Shown: piece after piece, positions 1 to 9,094 of the stretch
How the letters are laid out: every line of letters starts with the position of its first letter
Position numbering within the stretch: position 1 is the stretch's first letter
NCBI RefSeq assembly: GCF_003846185.1
Contig: NZ_ML123034.1
Span: 601,190 to 665,189, forward strand
Direction of reading: 5' to 3'
Length of the DNA: 64,000 nucleotides
Origin: Streptomyces sp. ADI96-02
GTDB lineage: Bacteria; Actinomycetota; Actinomycetes; Streptomycetales; Streptomycetaceae
The notes under the pieces: model-generated
The model's input: the letters and a program-made list of their open reading frames with translations, nothing else
The model's database searches: none
Told to the model about the DNA's origin: nothing
Made by a program: the position numbers and the translations under genes

Positions 1-732
1 TCGATGGCCCGTGCGAGGTCGACGCCCTTCGGCGGCTCACCTCCGCTCGCGCGGAGAGCACTGCTCCTTCTTCTCCGGGGCAGACTCGGACTCCGGCTCA
101 CCTCCGCTCGCGCGGAGAGCACTCGACCCGGCGTACACGCCTGCCGGACAACGGCGGCTCACCTCCGCTCGCGCGGAGAGCACGTCACCGTCCGGCTCCG
201 TGCCGACATCTCCAACGGCTCACCTCCGCTCGCGCGGAGAGTACGGGCGGTTCTCATCCGTTGCGGTGGTGGAACACGGCTCACCTCCGCTCGCGCGGAG
301 AGCACGACCTTCGGGGTGGTCACAGCCCCATCGGCGATGGCTCACCTCCGCTCGCGCGGAGAGCACGTGGGGGCCGCCGGTCACCGTGACGTCGCCGACG
401 GCTCACCTCCGCTCGCGCGGAGAGCACTCGTCATCCAGACCCGCTGGTCGGAGAACGACCGGCTCACCTCCGCTCGCGCGGAGAGCACATCGCGGCGGCG
501 GTCGCGGCCTGGGCGCACTGCGGCTCACCTCCGCTCGCGCGGAGAGCACGGCCTTCGTCTGCGCCGCCATCAGGCACCGCGCGGCTCACCTCCGCTCGCG
601 CGGAGAGCACGGACCGGCAGGCGGTGGTCTCATGACCGACGCCGGCTCACCTCCGCTCGCGCGGAGAGCACGGTCGCGTGCACCTCGCCGCCTCTCTCCA
701 GCCGGGCTCACCTCCGCTCGCGCGGAGAGCAC
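1..732 (-). CRISPR. Type I-E CRISPR array 1 (12 repeats visible, truncated by window edge)
   Basis: Twelve 29-base repeats start every 61 bases at 33, 94, 155, 216, 277, 338, 399, 460, 521, 582, 643 and 704, with 32-base spacers. On the minus strand the repeat begins GTGCTCTCCGCGCG and ends GAGGTGAGCC, with a CTCCGC/GCGGAG stem, which is the usual crRNA orientation for type I-E; the array is therefore expected to be transcribed leftwards. The first 32 bases of the window are exactly one spacer long, so at least one more repeat probably lies beyond the edge. Repeats are nearly identical; the one at 216 has a single change (GAGAGTAC for GAGAGCAC on the plus strand), and the outermost base varies at 338 and 704. 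The leader-proximal, newest end should be the right end, next to cas3. Confidence 0.97.
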
Positions 733-903
733 CCTTCGCGACCTGGCCTCACTCGACCGCTTTGCCTTTTCTTTGCTGAGCGTCGGCGTGCATGCGTCTC
801 GATTCCTTGTCGTCGCGCAGCGAGTGTAAGGCCTTGGCCTCATATAGGTGCCAGCTTGGGCTATTTGGGGCCGTTGTCAGTGCGGAGTGCTATCTCTGGT
901 CAC
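733..903. promoter_or_regulatory. Intergenic leader of array 1 and upstream region of cas3
   Basis: This 171-base gap separates array 1 from the cas3 start. By array orientation it should hold the leader and promoter of array 1 (minus strand) and, in the other direction, the promoter of the cas operon. It includes a short pyrimidine/AT-richer stretch near 770-780 and a TATAGG hexamer near 842. I could not fix a convincing -35/-10 pair for either direction, so the assignment rests on position. Confidence 0.5.
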
Positions 904-3771
904 ATGCTGAAGTGCGACGAGGCGGGGGCCTCAGGAGACTGTGCTCTGGATGTCAGGCTGTGGGGGAAGGAGAGCGGGCTGTCGCGGCCGTATCCCGTGA
1001 TGTGCCATCTCCTCGACACCGGTGCGGTGTTCCAGGCGCTTTGGGATGTCGTCCTGAGCGACGCGACCAAGGCGGCTATCGCGGGTGCGCTCGGCCTGAG
1101 CGTGCTGGAAGCGCGCGCCGTGGTCTCGTTCTGGGCCGGGTTGCATGACATGGGCAAGATCACTCCTCCGTTCCAGGCCCAGGTCCCCTCCCTCTACAAG
1201 CCGGTTCGCGACGATCCGTCGTACATCAGCGCACCAGGCGCCGAGGGCGAGAAGAGCTTCCGCCACGAGATCGCGTCCCACTGGGCTCTCTACGAGCTTG
1301 TCGCACAGGCCGGGTATCCGGACAGTGACCGCCTGCTGCACAGGTCGGTGAGCCATCAGGTCGCGCAGTTGCTGGGCGGTCATCACGGCGTCTTCGGCGC
1401 GGTGCTGAAAGCGAAGGAGGCCGCACGGGCCTGCGACTACAACCCCGGCCTCGGTCGGAGTGGTTGGGATGATCAGCGGCGGGTGCACTTCGATGAGCTG
1501 CGGCGGGCGATGGGGGCGTTCGCGGTTCCTCAGGGTGGATTGCCGGCGGGGCTGGCTGTAGTGGTGTCCGGGTTGGTTGTGGTGGCGGACTGGCTGGCGA
1601 GCCAGACCTCTGTGATCGAGCCGCGAATCCCTGGCCCGGGGTGGTCGGGGACGGCGAGCGAGGTCGACGCCCATTGGCGAGGTGCGGTGGGGACGGCCCC
1701 GGAGGTGGTGCGGGCGGCGCGGCTGGGCCGAGCCAGGTTCTCCGCCAGGGAGTTCGGTGTGATGTTCCCGTTTACTCCCAACAGCTTGCAGCGGGATCTC
1801 GTGGAGCAGCTTCCCGCGCTGCTCGAAGAGCACGGTCCTGGACTGGTGCTGGTGACCGCTCCGACGGGTGACGGGAAGACGGAGGCGGCGCTGTTCGCGG
1901 CCTCCCTGCTGGGGCGAGCGGCGGGGGCTCGGGGCCTGTATTTCGCGCTGCCGACGATGGGGACCGCCGACGCGATGCTGCCTCGGGTGGAGGCGTTCGC
2001 CGCCAGAGCCCTGTCCGGGGAGCGGGCGCTGATGCTGCTGCACTCGATGGCGTGGCTGAGTTCGCCGGGCGGAAGGGACGGGGCGGTCATGTCCGACGCT
2101 CCGGCGGGTGAGGGGGCCCTGAGTGCGGGGAAGGAAACTGCCGTTGAGGCTGACGGATGGTTGCGGGGGTCGAAGCGTGGGCTGCTCGCTCCGTTGGGTG
2201 TGGGCACCATCGATCAGGCGTTGAGCGCGGTGCTCCCCTTGCGGTACAACGCGTTACGCCTGTTGGGACTGTCGGACAAGGTCTTCGTCGTCGATGAGGC
2301 GCACGCGTACGGGCCGTGGATGCATCAGCTCCTGGTGCGGCTGCTGGAGTGGCTGGGAGAGCTGCGGGCCCCGGTGGTGTTGCTGTCGGCCACGCTCACG
2401 GGCCGAACGGCGGGCTCGCTGGTGGACGCGTACCGGCGTGGTGCCGGGTTCCGCGAGCCGTCGCAGGTGGTGCCGCGCTATCCCGGATGGCTCTTCGCGA
2501 GCGGGGTCTCGGGTGTGGTGTCGGCCGCGCGAGGCACCGAGAGCAATCGCGCCCGGACGCTGAAGGTGTCCCATCGGCCAGTGGTGTGGGACGCCTCCGA
2601 GCCGGCCGGTGCGCCGGTGCGGGAGGGCGGTCGACGCGCGGCGCTGCGCGAAATGCTGGCGCCCGTGGCCGCTGAGGGGGGCACCGCGCTGGTGTGCTGC
2701 ACCACGGTGGCCGAAGCCCAACAGACCTATCGGGATGTGTGTGCGGCCTTCCCTGACCTAGCGGCATCCCCCGGCGGGGTGCGGTTGCTGCACTCCCGCT
2801 ACCCGGCGGACGAGCGCGCGAAGATCACGGCCGAGTGCGAGGCCGCGTACGGAAAGCCGGGCGAGGAGCCGGTTTCGGTCCGGCCCGGCTCGGTTCTGGT
2901 GGCGACGCAGGTGGTGGAGCAGTCCCTGGACCTGGACTTCGATCTGGTGGTGAGTGATCTGGCCCCGCTTGCCCAGTTGTTGCAGCGTGCCGGGCGGGGC
3001 CGGCGGCACCGGCGCGGCTCCCTCGGCAGGCCGGGATGGGCGGTTGCGGAGGACGAACCGCAGTTGGTGGTACTCGACCCGCTGACAACCTCCGACGGAT
3101 CCGCGCCGCCCCGCTCATGGGGGACGGTCTACGATGCCGGGCTGCTCCTGCGCACGTCGCGGATTCTGCAGGAGTGCGCACCGGGCGGCATCGCGGTACC
3201 CGAGGACGTACAGCGGTTGGTCGACGAGGTCTACGAGGAGGAGTTCGTCGACCGGCTGGAGGGCGCCGCACGTGAGGAGCTGATGCGGCTGGACGAGGAA
3301 CGGCTCGCCGGCGAGGCGGCCGAGCGGCATCTGGCCGTGTGGACCAGCATCTGCGCCCCCGCGGACGTGAAGGGTGACCTCAGCAGGCTGTCCGCGCGGG
3401 AGGCAGGAGTGACCGAGGAATTGCTGACGACACGTCTCGGTGCCGACACCGGTCGTGTGCTGTGCCTGTACGAGCAGGCCGACGGAACTGCGACGCTCGA
3501 CCCGCAGGGCAGGGCTCAGGTCCCGGCAGGAGGCCGGCACGGCCTCCGAGCGTCCGAGCTGGCCGATGTCGCCCGGCGGGTGGCACCGGTGCCGGGGCGG
3601 TGGCTGCGCGGTGGAGAACCTGGTGTCGCGGTGCCGGAGAAGTGGGGTACGCATCCCTCGCTCCGCGACCTCGTGTTGCTGCTTATGAGCCCCACAGCTG
3701 ACGGGAGTTGGGCGTGCCGCCACGGGCGCTACATCATTTCGATATCTGACGTCGGCCTCGAAGCTCAGTGA
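904..3771 (+). CDS. cas3: CRISPR-associated helicase/nuclease Cas3 (type I-E)
   Basis: This 955-residue protein degrades target DNA after Cascade binding. The N-terminal HD nuclease shows LHDMGK near residue 80 and a GHHG segment near 160. The helicase part has Walker A APTGDGKT near 318, the DEAH box (VVDEAHAYG) near 463 and motif VI QRAGRGRR near 698. The reading frame is open back through the CRISPR array to the window start, but that part only encodes translated repeats; the ATG at 904 is the first one beyond the array that leaves an intact HD domain. It is the first cas gene, 160 bases before casA, and is not translationally coupled to it. Full length for type I-E Cas3. Confidence 0.95.
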   Translation: MLKCDEAGASGDCALDVRLWGKESGLSRPYPVMCHLLDTGAVFQALWDVVLSDATKAAIAGALGLSVLEARAVVSFWAGLHDMGKITPPFQAQVPSLYKPVRDDPSYISAPGAEGEKSFRHEIASHWALYELVAQAGYPDSDRLLHRSVSHQVAQLLGGHHGVFGAVLKAKEAARACDYNPGLGRSGWDDQRRVHFDELRRAMGAFAVPQGGLPAGLAVVVSGLVVVADWLASQTSVIEPRIPGPGWSGTASEVDAHWRGAVGTAPEVVRAARLGRARFSAREFGVMFPFTPNSLQRDLVEQLPALLEEHGPGLVLVTAPTGDGKTEAALFAASLLGRAAGARGLYFALPTMGTADAMLPRVEAFAARALSGERALMLLHSMAWLSSPGGRDGAVMSDAPAGEGALSAGKETAVEADGWLRGSKRGLLAPLGVGTIDQALSAVLPLRYNALRLLGLSDKVFVVDEAHAYGPWMHQLLVRLLEWLGELRAPVVLLSATLTGRTAGSLVDAYRRGAGFREPSQVVPRYPGWLFASGVSGVVSAARGTESNRARTLKVSHRPVVWDASEPAGAPVREGGRRAALREMLAPVAAEGGTALVCCTTVAEAQQTYRDVCAAFPDLAASPGGVRLLHSRYPADERAKITAECEAAYGKPGEEPVSVRPGSVLVATQVVEQSLDLDFDLVVSDLAPLAQLLQRAGRGRRHRRGSLGRPGWAVAEDEPQLVVLDPLTTSDGSAPPRSWGTVYDAGLLLRTSRILQECAPGGIAVPEDVQRLVDEVYEEEFVDRLEGAAREELMRLDEERLAGEAAERHLAVWTSICAPADVKGDLSRLSAREAGVTEELLTTRLGADTGRVLCLYEQADGTATLDPQGRAQVPAGGRHGLRASELADVARRVAPVPGRWLRGGEPGVAVPEKWGTHPSLRDLVLLLMSPTADGSWACRHGRYIISISDVGLEAQ

Positions 3772-3931
3772 GCTTCACGCTTTGATCACTCACCTCCTAT
3801 TCTGCCGCTGCATTCACAGGCGGTCTTCCGTAGTCGAGTTGGCACACGATCACCGTCCTCCCTGCGCGGCCCGCGCCGCCACCGGCCCTTCTCGACCTCC
3901 AGCCCTGCCTGATTGACGACAGGACATCTCC

Positions 3932-5545
3932 ATGCCGACCGGCGCCTACAACCTGATCCACCAACCATGTGTCCCCGTCCGGTGGAAACCCGGCCTCGCG
4001 ACACCTGACGCCGGCGGCCTGCCGGATCTGGTGGGGTTACGTGAGCTGCTGCTGCGCAGCCATGACATCGAGTCCCTTGCGGTTGCCGACGCTCCCGCCC
4101 ACGCGGCCCTGCTCCGCATCCTGTACGCGCTCACGGCCGGGGTCGCCGGACTGACCGAGCAGGGCCCCGAAGGCGACTGGGACCAACGTCGGCTGGATGT
4201 GCTGTACGCCGGCCGGCTTCCGCCCATTGAGGTCGAGGCGTATTTCCGGGAATTTGAGAACCGGTTCTTCCTGTTCGCCCCCGGCGGCCGTCCCTGGATG
4301 CAGGACCCCCGGCTTCCGGAGCAGTGCGACCGGGCGAACACTGCCGGCGTCAACAAGCTCATCGTGACCCGCCCGTCGGGGAACAATCATTCCTGGTTCC
4401 GGCACGACTTGGACACCGCCCCCGTTCTGCCGACCGCCTCCGAAGCCTTCCTCAGCCTGCTGGTGTGGCACTACCACGGCCCGTCAGGTCGGTGTTCGTC
4501 CCGTGAGGTGAACGGGGTGAAGAGCGCGAGCGCCACCGCCGGTCCGCTCCGGACTGCCCTGTCCTACCACCCCGAGGGCACCTCCCTCTTCGAGACACTG
4601 CTCGCCGGCCTCGTACCACCGGAGGACGACGTGGTCGGGCGGGAGGACCTGTGCCCGTGGGAGCAGGAAGACCTCCCTGACCCGGACCATCCTCCGAGGC
4701 AGTCCCGGGGGCCCCGCTCGCGGCACACCGCCCGCTCCCAGCACGCACTGCTGCTGCTTCCCGACGAGGACAGCACGCATGTGCGCGACGCGTTCATCAC
4801 CTGGGCCTACCGGGGTGAGCGGATGCCGAGGGAGGACGACTATCTGATCTGGCAGACCAGTCAGCAGGGAAATCGCTACCCGCGCCCCGCAGACGCCGGG
4901 CGTGCGCTGTGGCGGGACCTGGACGCTCTACTGCTGCGGCACCCGCCGGCAGGCAGTGCGCACCCGCAGCAGCCCCGCGTCTTCCACACGGCGGTCCAGG
5001 TCTCCGAGAACCTGCGGGTGCGGGCGCTCGGCTTCGACCAGGAGGGGCAGGCCAAGGACACGCAGTTCATCGACGCGAGCACCCCGGTCGTCCTGGGCTA
5101 CGCCGAGGACAACGACCCCCGCACCGTCCCCGCCGTGGGCCGTCTGCGGCAGTTCGGAGAACTGTACGGCCGGCGTCTGGACCGTGCCGTCAAACGCGCC
5201 TGGGCCGCCTATGTCAGGGATGCCAAAGCGGACGGTGCCGCCTGGGCGGCAGAGGCCGCAGCCCGCTACTGGCCGCGTGCGGAGGCGGAGTTCTGGGCAC
5301 GGTTCCGTCTCCTGGACCGCACCGGAGATGTGGCGGACGGCGGCTTCGACCCGGCAGCCACCCGCCGGGCGTTCCTCCGCCTGGCCGAGGTGGCGTACGA
5401 CGCGGTGACCGAGCCCGTGACCCGCACCGTACGCGGCGCGAAAGCCGTCTCGCAGGCCCGCCTCGACCTCTACGGCACCCGGCCCACAACCAAGGCGGCA
5501 GCCTCCCTCAGCCCTCGCGCGAAGACCAAGGAGCCCACCGGATGA
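3932..5545 (+). CDS. casA: Cascade large subunit Cse1/CasA (Cas8e)
   Basis: A 537-residue Cse1-family protein, the large Cascade subunit that recognises the PAM and recruits Cas3. It starts YNLIHQPCVPVRW, the typical N-terminal pattern for the family, and carries the NRFFLFAPGGRPWMQDP segment and the conserved stretch around NNHSWFRHD and LVWHYHG. The ATG at 3932 has an AGGA ribosome site nearby. Its stop overlaps the casB start as ATGA. Length is usual for actinobacterial CasA (about 500-560 residues). Confidence 0.93.
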   Translation: MPTGAYNLIHQPCVPVRWKPGLATPDAGGLPDLVGLRELLLRSHDIESLAVADAPAHAALLRILYALTAGVAGLTEQGPEGDWDQRRLDVLYAGRLPPIEVEAYFREFENRFFLFAPGGRPWMQDPRLPEQCDRANTAGVNKLIVTRPSGNNHSWFRHDLDTAPVLPTASEAFLSLLVWHYHGPSGRCSSREVNGVKSASATAGPLRTALSYHPEGTSLFETLLAGLVPPEDDVVGREDLCPWEQEDLPDPDHPPRQSRGPRSRHTARSQHALLLLPDEDSTHVRDAFITWAYRGERMPREDDYLIWQTSQQGNRYPRPADAGRALWRDLDALLLRHPPAGSAHPQQPRVFHTAVQVSENLRVRALGFDQEGQAKDTQFIDASTPVVLGYAEDNDPRTVPAVGRLRQFGELYGRRLDRAVKRAWAAYVRDAKADGAAWAAEAAARYWPRAEAEFWARFRLLDRTGDVADGGFDPAATRRAFLRLAEVAYDAVTEPVTRTVRGAKAVSQARLDLYGTRPTTKAAASLSPRAKTKEPTG

Positions 5546-6294
5546 CCACCCCTCCCCCGCCCGCCGTCCGGGACACACCTTCCGGCCCGCCCTCCGAGGC
5601 AACAGGCACCGTCCCGCAGCAGAGCGGCCCACCGCAGGTCAGCCGCTCGCGGGCGTTCGCCAACTGGGTCGAGCAGGTCTGCCGCGAAGACCCGGGCGCC
5701 CGCAGTGCCTTGCGCAGCGGCCTGCGCAAGGACCTGGACTCGGTCCGGCGCATGCACCGCCTGGTCGCCCCGTGGCTCCCCGAGAAGCGATCGCAGGACA
5801 TGGAACGGGCCTACTACGCGGTCGCGGCGATGATCGCGGCCCAGTCGCGCGGCGCACTGACGGCGGCCGAGCGCGCGGATGACGGCGCGGCCGAGCCCGG
5901 TGAGCAGGAACCCTCCGGCAGCACACGGCGGCGGCAGCGCTCCAGTCTCGGCACAGCGTTCGCCAACGCCGTCGCGGAGGGGCCGGGCCGGGAGAGGGAG
6001 ATGCGGGCAGGGACTGCGGAGAGCCGGCTCAACCTCCTCACCCGCCAGAGTGTCAACGGCCTGCACCGGCATCTTCCCGCTTCCGTCGGCTACCTGCGCT
6101 CGCTGGGCGTGGAAGTCGACTGGGCTCAGCTCCTCGACGACCTCGGCACCTGGCGCACCCGCTCCGGGCGAACCGCCCGCACCTGGCTCCAGGACTTCTA
6201 CCGCTTGCGGAACAAGGACGTCGCACGACAGGCGAACGAGGCCGACGAAGAGGAACTCACGGCCGATCCGGCGGGATCCCTCGCCTCAACCTGA
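5542..6294 (+). CDS. casB: Cascade small subunit Cse2/CasB
   Basis: A 250-residue Cse2-like protein, the small helical subunit that stabilises the crRNA-target R-loop. The start overlaps the casA stop by four bases (ATGA), which fixes it. Residues 1-35 are a Pro/Ser/Thr-rich extension, and residues about 115-140 are a low-complexity charged linker. The conserved C-terminal pattern WAQLLDDLGTWRTRSGRTARTWLQDFYR is present. The stop codon is the TGA in the first unit of a CTGAC pentamer repeat, so the C-terminus is set by repeat DNA. Identification leans partly on its position between casA and casC. Confidence 0.9.
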   Translation: MTTPPPPAVRDTPSGPPSEATGTVPQQSGPPQVSRSRAFANWVEQVCREDPGARSALRSGLRKDLDSVRRMHRLVAPWLPEKRSQDMERAYYAVAAMIAAQSRGALTAAERADDGAAEPGEQEPSGSTRRRQRSSLGTAFANAVAEGPGREREMRAGTAESRLNLLTRQSVNGLHRHLPASVGYLRSLGVEVDWAQLLDDLGTWRTRSGRTARTWLQDFYRLRNKDVARQANEADEEELTADPAGSLAST

Positions 6295-6330
6295 CCTGAC
6301 CTGACCTCACCCGACCTGACCTGACCTGAC
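6291..6330. repeat. Tandem pentanucleotide repeat at the casB 3' end
   Basis: Eight consecutive five-base units of the form CTGAC, two of them imperfect (CTCAC and CCGAC). The first unit supplies the casB stop codon. The tract fills the first half of the 99-base gap before casC, which has its own GAAGGAG ribosome site. Slippage here would change only the spacing between casB and casC. Confidence 0.85.
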
Positions 6331-6393
6331 CACCGAATACCCGCAGACCGCCGGTCACATCACGCCTAACCCGCACGAAGGAGTTCTCCCAGC

Positions 6394-7569
6394 ATGCCCA
6401 TGGCCGCCCGTTTCATCGACATCCACGTCATCCAGAGCGTCCCGTTCGCCAACCTGAATCGCGATGACACGAACTCCGTCAAGACGGTCCAGTACGGCAA
6501 CGTGCTGCGTACCCGGGTCAGCAGCCAGTCCTGGAAGCGGGCCATCCGCGGCGTGTTCGAGGAGCGCGTCGGCCATGCGGCGTTGCGCACCCGCCGTATC
6601 GGTGAGCGCGTCACCCGTCTTCTCACCGAGACCCGCGGATGGCCGCAGGACCTCGCCGAGAGGGCCGGGGCGCACACGGCCGCGGCCAGCAGCATCAAGT
6701 TCGAACTCGCGAAGGACCCCAAGGACCAGAAGCAGATCGTTGCCAACAAGGTCCTCACCAACGCGATGGTCTATGTCCCCGAAACGGCCGTGACCGAGCT
6801 GGCCGACCTGGCCGAGGAGTTCCGCGAAGTCCTGCAGGGCGCGAAGGACATCAAGAAGCCGGCCGACAAGAGCGTCCTGCCCGCCGACCGTGTCGAGGCG
6901 GTCCTGCGCTCCCGCAACGGCGTCATCAACCTCTTCGGCCGCATGCTCGCCGAGGTCGACAACGCCGGTGTCGACGGTGCCGTCCAGGTCGCCCACGCCC
7001 TCACCACCCACGAGACCGACGTCGAACTCGACTACTTCTCCGCCGTCGACGACATCTCCGCCCTCTGGGGTGACCAGAGCGGCAGCGGCCACATGGGCCA
7101 CGCCGAGTTCAGCGCCGGCACCTTCTACCGGTACGCCACCGTCGACCTCCGCGACCTCGCCCGCAACGTCGGCGACCACCCCGACGAGCTCCGCGAACTG
7201 ACCACCGCGTTCCTCAGCGCGTTCATCCTGTCCCTGCCCCAGGCCAAGAAGAACTCCACCGCCCCCCACACCATCCCCGACCTCGCCCACGTCTCCGTAC
7301 GCACCGACCGCCCCCTCTCCTACGCCGCGGCTTTCGAGAACCCCGTCACCGCAGCGGGCCAGGGCGGCCACGCGGCCCCCTCCCGCGCCACCTTGTCCCA
7401 GTACGCCGAGGCCGCCAACCGTCTCCTGGGCACCGGCGGCATCCTCAGCGCGGGCTGGGCCGGTGTCGACGACAAGGGCCTCGACGGCCTCGGCACCCGC
7501 CACACCAGCTTCGACACCCTCATCGACACCGCCCTCACCAGTGCCCTGTCCTCCGGCGGCACGGCATGA
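6394..7569 (+). CDS. casC: Cascade backbone subunit Cas7e/CasC (Cse4)
   Basis: A 391-residue Cas7e protein, which forms the six-fold crRNA-binding backbone of Cascade. The N-terminus (FIDIHVIQSVPFANLNRDD, then GNVLRTRVSSQSWKRAIR) is the strongly conserved Cse4 signature, and VELDYFSAVDD is also typical. The ATG at 6394 has a good GAAGGAG ribosome site about ten bases upstream. Its stop overlaps the casD start (ATGA), consistent with coupled translation of the Cascade genes. Confidence 0.96.
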   Translation: MPMAARFIDIHVIQSVPFANLNRDDTNSVKTVQYGNVLRTRVSSQSWKRAIRGVFEERVGHAALRTRRIGERVTRLLTETRGWPQDLAERAGAHTAAASSIKFELAKDPKDQKQIVANKVLTNAMVYVPETAVTELADLAEEFREVLQGAKDIKKPADKSVLPADRVEAVLRSRNGVINLFGRMLAEVDNAGVDGAVQVAHALTTHETDVELDYFSAVDDISALWGDQSGSGHMGHAEFSAGTFYRYATVDLRDLARNVGDHPDELRELTTAFLSAFILSLPQAKKNSTAPHTIPDLAHVSVRTDRPLSYAAAFENPVTAAGQGGHAAPSRATLSQYAEAANRLLGTGGILSAGWAGVDDKGLDGLGTRHTSFDTLIDTALTSALSSGGTA

Positions 7570-8435
7570 CCTCCCCGCTCCCCGAACCCGAGCCGGGATT
7601 CCTGCTTCGCTTGACCGGAGCCTTGCAGTCCTGGGGACTGCACAGCCATTTCAACGAACGGGACACCGCCTCCTTCCCGACCCGTTCCGGCGTCATCGGC
7701 ATGCTCGCCTCCGCGCTCGGGCGCCGACGCGACCAGCCCATCGACGACCTCACCGCCCTGCGGCTGACCGTACGCATCGACCGTCCCGGTGTCCTGTTAC
7801 GCGACCTGCACACCGTCGGCGGCGGCCTTCCCGGCAAAGCCACCGTGACGACCGCCGAGGGCAAGAAGCGCCCCGGCGACACCGGCACCCTCCTCACCCA
7901 CCGCTATTACCTCGCCGACGCCGCCTTCACCGTCGCCCTCACCCTTCCGCAGGCCACCGCCGAGGACCGCTCGCTCCTCGACCATTGCGCGAACGCCCTG
8001 CGCACCCCCCGGTGGCCCCTGCACCTCGGCCGCCGCTCGTGCCCGCCCGAAGGCCCCGTACTCCTCGGGCAGAGCGACGACGCCCTGCACCACCTCATCC
8101 ACCTGCCCCTCGCCGCACGACCGGCCGAAAACCGGGGAGCGGAGCCCAGGCCCGGACCCGTGGAATTCCTGGCCGATCGACCCATGACCTTCCTGCCCGC
8201 TCCGCCGCACGCTCTCAGCGAGACCCACGAGGACGGCACCCACGCATCGGGCCAAGTCAACGACCAGCCCGTCAGCTACCACCCGAGCCAACGCGCATAC
8301 CGTGCCCGGCCCCTGCACCGGCGCACCCTGCTCCTGCCCCACGCCCAGTTCGCCGGACTCGGAACCCACCAGCTCATCGCCCTGGGCCGATACCTCGACA
8401 CCCGGCTGCACACCACCGAAGGGAGCCGACGATGA
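7566..8435 (+). CDS. casD: Cascade subunit Cas5e/CasD
   Basis: A 289-residue Cas5e protein that caps the 5' handle of the crRNA in Cascade. The N-terminus GFLLRLTGALQSWG is the Cas5 signature, followed by FPTRSGVIGMLASALG, which is equally conserved. The start overlaps casC by four bases and its stop overlaps casE in the same way. Somewhat longer than the E. coli protein (about 225 residues), as is common in actinomycetes, because of inserts in the C-terminal half. Confidence 0.94.
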   Translation: MTSPLPEPEPGFLLRLTGALQSWGLHSHFNERDTASFPTRSGVIGMLASALGRRRDQPIDDLTALRLTVRIDRPGVLLRDLHTVGGGLPGKATVTTAEGKKRPGDTGTLLTHRYYLADAAFTVALTLPQATAEDRSLLDHCANALRTPRWPLHLGRRSCPPEGPVLLGQSDDALHHLIHLPLAARPAENRGAEPRPGPVEFLADRPMTFLPAPPHALSETHEDGTHASGQVNDQPVSYHPSQRAYRARPLHRRTLLLPHAQFAGLGTHQLIALGRYLDTRLHTTEGSRR

Positions 8436-9094
8436 CGCTCTGGCTCACCCGGATCGTCCCCGACACCCGCTCCCGCGAGGCCCGCCGCGACCTGAGAGAC
8501 CCGATCGGCACCCACCGCCGCATCATGAGCCTCTTCCCGTCCGACGCCGGCCCCGACCCGCGCGCCCGCTTCGGCGTCCTCTTCCGCACCGAAGACACTC
8601 CCGCCGGACCGCACCTGCTCGTCCAGTCCACCCACGAACCCGACACCGCCCGCCTCCCCGACGGCTACGGCACCGCCCTCGCCCGCTCCCTAGACGCACT
8701 CATCGCCGCCATCCGCCCCGGCCTCACCGTCCGCTACCGCTGTGTCGCCAGCCCCGTCCGCAAACCCGGCGCCACCACCCGCGCCCTCTACGACCTCCCA
8801 CCCGTCGTCGCACTCACCGGAGCAGCGGCCGACGACTGGTGGCTCCGCCAAGCCGACCACAGCGGAATCAAACCCCTCACCCACCACTCGCACCCCCTGG
8901 ACGCCATCCGCGGACAACGCCGCCCCGACGGCGCCCCACCCCAGCGCATCCGCCACGCCCGCACCCAGTTCGACGGCACCGCCGCCATCATCGACACCGA
9001 CCTCCTGCGGTCAGCCGTCCTGAACGGCATCGGTCGGGGCAAGGCGTACGGCTGCGGCCTCCTCAGCATCGCCCCCGCAAGGCAGACCCCATGA
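8432..9094 (+). CDS. casE: crRNA-processing endoribonuclease Cas6e/CasE
   Basis: A 220-residue Cas6e endoribonuclease that cuts the pre-crRNA at the base of the repeat stem. The N-terminus MTLWLTRIVPD is family-typical and the C-terminus holds the glycine-rich loop GIGRGKAYGCGLLSIAP that defines Cas6e proteins. Start and stop both overlap their neighbours by four bases, so the start is secure. The substrate stem would be the CTCCGC/GCGGAG hairpin of the two arrays. Confidence 0.95.
   Translation: MTLWLTRIVPDTRSREARRDLRDPIGTHRRIMSLFPSDAGPDPRARFGVLFRTEDTPAGPHLLVQSTHEPDTARLPDGYGTALARSLDALIAAIRPGLTVRYRCVASPVRKPGATTRALYDLPPVVALTGAAADDWWLRQADHSGIKPLTHHSHPLDAIRGQRRPDGAPPQRIRHARTQFDGTAAIIDTDLLRSAVLNGIGRGKAYGCGLLSIAPARQTP

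Noticed and set aside
4..903. Open frames reading through CRISPR array 1, including an apparent 300-residue extension of Cas3
   Set aside because: The translations are periodic products of repeat plus spacer (a 61-base period); no Cas3 has such a leader and a good start lies at 904.
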